This document shows positions 57,454-64,000 of a stretch of DNA of 64,000 bases, piece by piece. The stretch lies in NCBI RefSeq assembly GCF_032362555.1, contig NC_083529.1:62001-126000 (forward strand). Reading direction: 5' to 3'. A program made the position numbers and the translations under genes. The stretch's first letter is position 1; each line of letters begins with the position of its first letter. Under the pieces are notes generated by a model that had not been told where the DNA came from, did not search any database, and worked only from the letters and a program-made list of their open reading frames with translations. Origin of the DNA: Amyelois transitella (lineage: Eukaryota > Arthropoda > Insecta > Lepidoptera > Pyralidae).

Positions 57454-57467
57454 TAATCGGCCGATTA
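57454..57467. promoter_or_regulatory. Palindromic homeodomain-type site
   Basis: taatcggccgatta is a perfect palindrome of two TAATCG half-sites, a plausible paired-type or bicoid-type homeodomain dimer site. Function not shown. Confidence 0.25.
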
Positions 57468-57595
57468 GTCGGGTTTATGTTGTGATTTATGAATGAACGG
57501 TATGAGAGATGCGTGTGCGTTTCCGATGTCTGGTTTTGCGGAGATCGTTAGATCGTGACCTGATAGTAGCTTCTCTTAATCATACTCATAACATA

Positions 57596-57784
57596 ACGTT
57601 TAATCACGTTTATATCTCCTGCGGGACAGAGTAAACAGTTTTCAAAAGCCTGATAGGCCACGCTCAGCTGCTTGGCTCAATGATAGAATTGATATTCAAA
57701 TAGTGACAGGTTACTAGCCCATCGCCTTAAAAAAACTCCCAAGTATATAAGACTATCCCTAAGTCGCCTTTTACGATGTCCATA
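57596..57784 (-). repeat. Family S copy
   Basis: cgtttaatcacgtttatatc to cgccttttacgatgtc. Confidence 0.85.
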
Positions 57785-57888
57785 CTCGTACTCATATTTG
57801 AGAAAGGAGATATGTTTGTACAGCTTTCACGCAATTCATCCTAATCTTCTAAACGGTTTTCGATGCAATTTTACAGCTTCTTTATAAG

Positions 57889-58040
57889 TACCTTACGGGA
57901 TAGACCGAGCCTTCTAGTCTCCAAACAGCCCGAAAGGCGCGTCCAACTGGATGCACTTATGACGGAATTGAGATTCAGATGATGACAGTTGCTAGACAAT
58001 TGTGTCAATAAGAATAGGTACCGAGTTTACAAGTCATTCC
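57889..58040 (-). repeat. Family S copy, diverged
   Basis: accttacgggatagaccgag to gacagttgctagacaatt. Confidence 0.7.
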
Positions 58041-58605
58041 CTTGGTTCAGTACGTGAATACAATTTTGGAAAAGTGAAATGGAAGTTTAAACGCTATGTT
58101 ATAACTTAACTATGTAATATTAAATTTATCAACAGGAAAATATCACAGGTAATCTTTATTCTAGGAATTACCTCAGACCTCAAGAAGGTTCTCATAATAG
58201 CGTCAATACCTACTAAATAAACGTTTAGTTCCCAAGGCCAATAATCGTTGACATGCAAACTTGGAAGTTAACAAAACGCACGTTTATGGTATCGTGGGCG
58301 AAGGGGCGGTGCTGTATTCCAAATTCAAAATGATCAGCTGTCATAACTATCGAAGATTTCAAACTATTTTGAAATGTATTGTTTAGATTTTAGAGTAGAA
58401 TTTGGTGAGTCGCGTGAAATAAAGGTGATTTTACATCGGATGGCTGAAAGGATTGACAGTAATGATGGGTTTGGTCGCTCGGCGTCGTATTCCGTTTGGA
58501 AATCGTGTGAAAACGTCTCGTTGTTAACGGTTGTAAATGACCGTACGTAGGTACTTGCAAAGAGAATTGCGGAAAGGGATAATTATTTCGTATGTTTAGA
58601 ATCAA

Positions 58606-61600
58606 TCTAAGGTCTAATTCTAATTCTAAAGTCTAATTTATGCCAATCTAAGGTCTGCCGCGCCGATGGATGCATGGCTAGGGGCGAGCCTAGTCTCGAG
58701 CGTGCCACTTCCGCCATGGGGTTGGGCGACCCCCAGGTAATGGCTAGCCTTACCCTGGCATTTGGGGCTTCTGCTGGGGCGGACAAAATTTTTCCCTAGC
58801 GTCTCGTGGGAATCGCATTATGAACCTTAAAAAGCATATAAATGGCGGCGATGGTGTCCGCACCCCATCACGTCTCGTTCCCGGCGGGAGCGGTATGCGG
58901 TCTGCTGAAAGCCGCTTTGCGACGATGAATGTAAGAGGAGGAATGAAGGATAAGATTGAGGAAGTATGCCAGATGATGGATGAAAGACGTTTGGATGTGT
59001 TGTGCGTGAATGAAACGAAGCGGAAAGGATGCGACGCGACGCAGCACGGCCCTTACACGGCGTATTGGTCTGGAATTTCCAGTACCAGCCGAGGCTGTCA
59101 AGGGGTCGGTCTAATTCTTTCTGCACGAATGGCTGAGTGCGTGAATGAGTATGAGTGTGTCAGCCCTCGTCTTCTATGGATTAGGCTGAAAGTTGGAATC
59201 ACTCGGATCTTCGTTCTAGGTGTTTATGCACCTTGGGATGTGGGTTCGAGGGGTACAACATCAGCAAAAAGCGAAAACGAGGAGTTCTGGAATAGTGTAA
59301 GAGAAGTATTGAAAGTTACCAAGCCAAATGAGAAGATTATTATGTTAGGTGATTTTAATGGATGGGTGGGTGTAAAGCGTGATGGATATGAAAAGGTGCT
59401 TGGTGCGTTTGGTGACGAAAAGGTGAATGATAATGGAAGAAGTGTATTAGAAATTTGTCTAGAGTGGGATCTTTTTGTGTCGAACTCAATGTTTCAACAT
59501 AAAGAGATCCACACCTACACAAGAGTGGAAGGTATTTTAAAAAGTATGATAGACTTTGTGATTGTAGATGAAAGATTGAAGAACAAAGTGCTGGATACCC
59601 GTGCATATCGCGGTGCTGGCATTGACTCGGACCATTTACTGGTGATATCCCGGATAAGGGGTATCTTCAATCGCTGGCGGCACAGGGTAAGGGAGCAAAC
59701 CAGCGCTTTGGAAAGAGTAAAAGTAGAAAATTTGCAAGATATGGATGTAGGTAAGAAGTATATTAATAGACTGAAGGATGAATTTGAAGATTTAGATGAA
59801 ATGAGCGATATTGAAGATGGATGGAAGGAATTTAAAGAAAGAATTGTGAAAGTAGCTGTTGAAGTGTGTGGTGTAAGTAGAAGAAGGAAAGGAAAAAATC
59901 ACAAAAATGCGTGGATGAGTAAAGATGTGCAAGAACTTGTGCGATTAAAGAAGAAAGCATGGCTGGATTTGTTAGCAGCAAAAGCTAACTTAAGAATGCA
60001 AGAGGTTATAGATGAAGATGTGAATGAAGCACGTAAGGAATATAAGAAAATGAAAGATTTGGTTAAGAAAGCTGTGATTAGAAAGAAAGAAGAGTATAAA
60101 GAGGATTTTGATAAAAGGCTATCAGAAGACTTTCAGTCAAATCTGAAAGTATTCTGGAAATCCGTAAGGTCAGCCCGAGGAAATACTATAACCAGAGAGC
60201 TGACTAGGATCAGATGCCAGGATGGTAGCGTTGTGAAAGGAGAAGAATGTGTACTAAAGATATGGAAGGACTATTTTGAAAGTTTATTTGAAAAAAAGGA
60301 AGGAAATAAGAAAGATTTCTGCTATAGCGAAGAAAAAGAGAATGAGATGGAAGGCGAAATTGAAATGTTCGAAATTGTGGAAGCACTTAAGAGTATGAAA
60401 GCGGGAAAGGCTGCTGGGTGTGATAGAGTGTCGGTCGAGATGCTTAAAGCAGGAAAAGGCGTAGTAGCTAGTCAGTTGTACTGCCTTTTCAATTTGTGTT
60501 GGAGAAGCGGCCGAGTACCAAAAGATTGGTGTAAGGCTGTTATCGTGCCACTTTACAAAGGAAAAGGGTCACAGCTGGACTGCAAAAATTATCGTGGTAT
60601 AAGCCTGCTTAGCGTCGTCGGCAAATTGTATGCTAAGGTATTGATTAATAGAGTCAGGAATGAAACTGATGACAAAATATGGGATGCTCAAGCGGGATTT
60701 CGAAAGGGAATGGGATGTACTGATCAGGTCTTTTCCTTGCGGTGCATAGCCGAAAAGTTTTTGGCCAAGAGTCAAAAAGTCTATTGCACATTCGTAGATC
60801 TGGAAAAGGCCTATGACAGAGTTGAGAGGAATGAATTGTGGTCAGCACTTTCTATGCATGGGGTGAGCAGTCTCTTAATACGAGCACTGAAATCCTTATA
60901 TGAGGATTCGAGTGCTTGTGTCAGGATAAACGGAGCGCACACGGAGTGGTTTAAGATTGAGAAAGGCGTTAGGCAAGGATGTGTTGCGTCACCGTGGCTG
61001 TTCAACCTATTTATGGATAGCTGTTTGACAGATTTGAAAGAGTCTAAAAGTGGATTAAGGATGAATGAGTTACTCGTCAAATGTCTGCTCTATGCCGACG
61101 ATCAGGTTATACTGGCGTCATCAGCGGAGGAGTTACAGGAGATGGTAAACTGTATGCATGAAGCTTTAAAAGAGAAAGGAATGAAAGTGAACGTAAGTAA
61201 AACTAAAACACTGGTTTTTGAAATGGAGAAAGAAATGACAGCATGTAATATTTTGATTGGAGGAGAAAAAGTGGAGCAAGTGAAAGAGTTTGTATATCTA
61301 GGATCAAAGTTTACATCAGATGGCAAGTATGATAGTGATATTGAAAGGAGAGTGAACGCGGGGAACATGGTGAATGGAGCTTTGCATGCCTTTATGAGCA
61401 GTCAGAAACTATCCAAAAAGGCTCGACTGGCTGTGCACAGGGGCGTGTTGGTCCCGACATTAATGTATGGGAGTGAAAGTTGGGTATGGCAAAAGAAGCA
61501 TGAAAGCAGAATAAATGCAGTGGAAATGAGAGCGTTAAGGAGTATGATGGGTGTGAAATTGAGTGACAGGATAAGGAACAGCGTGATAAGGGAATGTTGT

Positions 61601-61942
61601 GATGTGAAAGAAGATGTAGTTACAGGAATAGAAAAGGGTATGTTAAGATGGTTCGGTCATGTGGAGAGGATGAATGAAAGCAGGTTGACTAAGCAGATAT
61701 ACAAGGAGAGTGTGGAGGGAAAGGTCGGAGTGGGAAGACCTAGACGAACGTATCTTGATCAAATTAAGGACGTCCTGGTAAAGGGTCAGGTCAAAAGTAC
61801 CCGAAACCGCCGAGCTTGTATGAAGAGAGTTATGAATGTGGACGAAGCGAAAGAAGTATGCAGAGATCGTGGCAAGTGGAAAGAGGTAGTCTCTGATACC
61901 CCTCCGGGAAAGAGGCGTGATTTTATGTATGTATGTATGTAT
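58606..61942 (+). mobile_element. Full-length LINE (RTE-like) with 15-bp target duplication
   Basis: tatgtttagaatcaa occurs at 58591-58605 and again just after the (TATG)n tail (to about 61957). A ~210-bp GC-rich leader (with atggggttgggcgacccc) precedes the ORF. The short 3' UTR plus tetranucleotide tail, one APE-RT ORF and no poly(A) fit the RTE-like group. The first ~35 bases after the left duplication contain repeats of tctaaggtct, so the exact 5' end may be a little later. It is a recent insertion. Confidence 0.9.
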
Positions 61943-62035
61943 GTATGTTTAGAATCAAATTCATTTATAAAATTATTTTGCAGAAATTTGCCAGCGTACA
62001 GAAGTTCCAAAAATAAAATTGATTATATTATCTAG
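58820..62035 (+). CDS. LINE endonuclease-reverse transcriptase ORF
   Basis: A 1071-codon ORF. Residues about 30-275 form an apurinic-type endonuclease (NETK near 65, GDFNGW near 177, SDHLL near 270). Residues about 530-800 form the reverse transcriptase, with GCDRVSVEML, NYRGISLLSVVGKLY, VDLEKAYDRV near 660 and the catalytic YADD near 758. A C-terminal WFGHVERM motif follows. All key residues seen are intact, so the protein may be active. The family stop codon is a TGA at 61918-61920 just before the tail. A one-base loss near 61893 puts it out of frame, and translation runs about 40 codons through the tetranucleotide tail into flanking DNA, so the last part is not native protein. It nicks target DNA and primes cDNA synthesis. 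Clade assignment is from motifs and tail only. Confidence 0.92.
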   Translation: MNLKKHINGGDGVRTPSRLVPGGSGMRSAESRFATMNVRGGMKDKIEEVCQMMDERRLDVLCVNETKRKGCDATQHGPYTAYWSGISSTSRGCQGVGLILSARMAECVNEYECVSPRLLWIRLKVGITRIFVLGVYAPWDVGSRGTTSAKSENEEFWNSVREVLKVTKPNEKIIMLGDFNGWVGVKRDGYEKVLGAFGDEKVNDNGRSVLEICLEWDLFVSNSMFQHKEIHTYTRVEGILKSMIDFVIVDERLKNKVLDTRAYRGAGIDSDHLLVISRIRGIFNRWRHRVREQTSALERVKVENLQDMDVGKKYINRLKDEFEDLDEMSDIEDGWKEFKERIVKVAVEVCGVSRRRKGKNHKNAWMSKDVQELVRLKKKAWLDLLAAKANLRMQEVIDEDVNEARKEYKKMKDLVKKAVIRKKEEYKEDFDKRLSEDFQSNLKVFWKSVRSARGNTITRELTRIRCQDGSVVKGEECVLKIWKDYFESLFEKKEGNKKDFCYSEEKENEMEGEIEMFEIVEALKSMKAGKAAGCDRVSVEMLKAGKGVVASQLYCLFNLCWRSGRVPKDWCKAVIVPLYKGKGSQLDCKNYRGISLLSVVGKLYAKVLINRVRNETDDKIWDAQAGFRKGMGCTDQVFSLRCIAEKFLAKSQKVYCTFVDLEKAYDRVERNELWSALSMHGVSSLLIRALKSLYEDSSACVRINGAHTEWFKIEKGVRQGCVASPWLFNLFMDSCLTDLKESKSGLRMNELLVKCLLYADDQVILASSAEELQEMVNCMHEALKEKGMKVNVSKTKTLVFEMEKEMTACNILIGGEKVEQVKEFVYLGSKFTSDGKYDSDIERRVNAGNMVNGALHAFMSSQKLSKKARLAVHRGVLVPTLMYGSESWVWQKKHESRINAVEMRALRSMMGVKLSDRIRNSVIRECCDVKEDVVTGIEKGMLRWFGHVERMNESRLTKQIYKESVEGKVGVGRPRRTYLDQIKDVLVKGQVKSTRNRRACMKRVMNVDEAKEVCRDRGKWKEVVSDTPPGKRRDFMYVCMYVCLESNSFIKLFCRNLPAYRSSKNKIDYII

Positions 62036-62238
62036 ATCGTCAGAAAATAGTTACCTATCCTTCTTCCTCTTTGCTAATCCTACTAACATAATGAATGCGA
62101 AAGTTTGTCGCCTAGAACTATATAAAAATAATGTGTGTCTTTATTTTGAGAAAGAAACCAAGTGCTATAGATTTTTATTGAAAGAGTGTTTAATAAGATT
62201 TAGCAAGTCCACTCTGATAATCCTTGAGTTTTTATTAC

Positions 62239-62524
62239 TGATAAACAATAAGTGCCGTGTGGTTCCCGGAACCAATATAAAAAGAATAGGACCATTCCAT
62301 CTCTTTCCCATAGATGTAGGAAAAAACAACTTAGGGATAGGCTAATTAAATTGGGATTCTTCTTTTAGGCGATAGGCTAGTAACCTGTCACTGTTTGAAT
62401 CTCAATTCTATCATTAAGCCTAACAGCTGAACGTGGCCTATCAGTCTTTTAAGACTGCTGGCTCTGTCTACCCCGCAAGGGCTATAGGCGTGATTATCTT
62501 AATGAATGAAGAAATGATAAACAA
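62239..62524 (+). repeat. Full-length family S copy with 10-bp target duplication
   Basis: tgataaacaa at 62239-62248 and 62515-62524 brackets a complete copy from gtgccgtgtggttcccgg to gcgtgattatcttaatgaat. Confidence 0.9.
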
Positions 62525-63202
62525 ATAGTTGGATCTAATTTGTCGCCTTAGACTTCATATTTTACCTTAATCGTTTTCGGTCTGAATCTGATTAATCTTA
62601 TAAATGTTTTAAAGTGGAATATCAAATTTTTAACTAATTTGCATAATTTCTAAGAAACTATTCATACATTTACTTCGATATTATAATTTTTTGTGTTTAT
62701 TTTACTTATTGAAAATTGGTTTAGTTACCCTGCGATTTATAGTACGTAATTACAGGGTATCGCGTTTACCATTGTGAATTTGCGTTTTTGCCGCCATAAT
62801 AAGATGTTGATGTACGGCCGCCATTTTGTTTTTTGTCGTGTTGGTAGCGGAGCCAATTTGGAGATTGCCCTTATGACAGGGAGTTTCGAATAAAATGGAG
62901 ACGCTTCAAAATTATTATGTTTGTCGGCGATAAAGAAACACGGTTGTATCGTCACTGGGAAGAAACTGAGGTTCTGCCGGTGATGTCTTTTCATTTGCCA
63001 CAATCCATGCATACCCTTCCCTTCCCTGTGTTTATATCTATGCATATTTAAATGGTAAAGTTTATCCTTTGTGTCTGTCATGCTTTCACAGTTATCCTAC
63101 TAAAACGATTTAAATTAAATTGGAATAGGACAATGTTGAAAACTCAAGGTCCAACATAGACTATATTTATGCAGGTGATGTCGCAGGTATAAGGTAAATT
63201 CA
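62525..63202. other. Non-coding, nothing recognised
   Basis: A 114-codon minus-strand ORF (62737-63081) has no domain I recognise and low-complexity ends. It is not supported as a gene. Confidence 0.4.
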
Positions 63203-63299
63203 CATGTCACGTATTCATCTCTTATGGGGAAGAGAGCGAGCCAGCCATAAGATTCAAAGGCCACGTTTAGTTGCATGACTTAACGGTGAAATTGAGATG
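63203..63299 (-). repeat. Family S fragment
   Basis: cttatggggaagagagcgag to cggtgaaattgagatg, diverged. Confidence 0.65.
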
Positions 63300-63400
63300 T
63301 AATAATAATAATTTGTTTATTTATCCTTCACAAAGGTTACATACAGAGATCATATAAAAAAGATTAGAAATTAGAAGAACAAATTTGGGTTTTCAAGTTA

Positions 63401-63586
63401 CAGATTCTTCCAAAACGTGTGTTTTAGAAGAATCTGTAAACCTATATCAGGCGGTAGTCCTTCACGAGAGTGTTCTCGTGAAGGACTGATATAGGTTTCG
63501 TAAGAAACCTGTAACACAGGTCGCCAGGTATGACAGATTTTAATATTATAGTATGACAGATTGTAGTAATGTAGTACTACATTACT
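63401..63586. repeat. Cluster of hairpins (fold-back sequence)
   Basis: Successive inverted repeats: 63401-63436 (cagattcttc...gaagaatctg); 63441-63495 (agtccttcacgaga/tctcgtgaaggact plus outer cctatatca arms); 63494-63509 (ggtttcgtaagaaacc); 63508-63520 (cctgtaacacagg); and the perfect 22-base palindrome 63565-63586 (agtaatgtagt/actacattact). No coding content. Confidence 0.9.
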
Positions 63587-64000
63587 CATAATAAGAATCT
63601 AAAGTAAATAAATTATGTACACATTATTTTGCCACTATTGCACTGTTATTATGTTATTATTATTTCTTTTTGTTTGTTTTATTTTCTTTCACTGGTGCAA
63701 TAAATAAATAAACATATTAGTATTATATTGCTACCTCCATTGCTTCTCAGCTCTGGTTATTGGCAGATCGCCGGTTGCACGATAAGTTCAGTGTAAAGAC
63801 TTCAAATTGAACAAGTTTATTTTGGGGAATTTTGGTAGAGAAATTACAATTTCCATTTTTGTACATGTTTTTGTAGCCCAAAGGCTGATGCAATATGCAA
63901 TCGACTTTTTTAGGATCGCATGAGAAAATTTGGTAAATTATAGTAGCTCATAAGCAAATTACAGAAGAAATTTAACGGGTAGGTTTCTACTCGTGTTATG
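63587..64000. other. AT-rich end of window
   Basis: Includes a tgcaataaataaataaac stretch near 63697 resembling the 3' end of a retroelement. No gene was recognised. Confidence 0.4.

Noticed and set aside
62737-63081. 114-codon minus-strand ORF
   Set aside because: No domain, odd composition; likely chance in non-coding DNA.
1-64000. A novel multi-gene system such as a defence island or biosynthetic cluster
   Set aside because: The recognisable host genes are unrelated housekeeping, signalling and secreted-protein genes separated by transposons; nothing indicates a joint system.

Overview
The window is nuclear DNA of an insect, most likely a moth or butterfly. It is AT-rich, with short spliced exons (GT/AG borders readable by eye), long introns and a very dense load of young transposable elements. 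TTAGG-type repeats occur inside one element. No bacterial, viral or CRISPR-like system is present. Six host genes can be assembled exon by exon.

Layout. 1-8.3 kb is a mobile-element block: a BEL/Pao retrotransposon with two identical LTRs but with its reverse transcriptase and integrase cores deleted (1431-6463, minus), then nested TIR elements and a solo LTR (6766-7952). 8.3-14.7 kb holds a complete 10-exon minus-strand gene for a 471-residue protein that I cannot name. 18.7-22.9 kb holds two plus-strand genes for small secreted proteins (76 and 100 residues). These are followed tail-to-tail by minus-strand LSM6 (23.0-23.9 kb) and minus-strand GATAD1 (24.6-27.0 kb), whose first intron carries a GC-rich long-TIR element. 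30.0-39.2 kb holds seven exons of a minus-strand Wnt gene, best matched by eye and by elimination to WntA. Its signal-peptide exon was not found. From 39.2 kb to the end there is no recognisable host exon, only repeats and non-coding DNA, which could be the first intron and/or upstream regulatory region of the Wnt gene.

Mobile elements. A full-length LINE (58606-61942, ORF from 58820) is flanked by a 15-bp target-site duplication and ends in (TATG)n. At least eight 5'-truncated relatives are scattered around. About thirty copies of a ~250-bp SINE-like repeat (called family S here) are present on both strands, and three have clear target-site duplications that fix their ends. The last ~45 bases of family S closely resemble the last ~45 bases of the LINE, including the (TATG)n tail, which suggests that the LINE machinery mobilises the SINE. 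Several insertions lie within a few dozen bases of splice sites.

The host genes do not form one pathway: LSM6 is an RNA-processing core protein, GATAD1 a chromatin reader, Wnt a secreted morphogen, and the rest are unassigned. The observations most worth following are the LINE/SINE shared tail, the recently copied but internally deleted BEL element, transposons abutting the splice sites of the Wnt gene and the unnamed gene, a GC-AG intron in a secreted-peptide gene, and a minisatellite directly after the Wnt stop codon.
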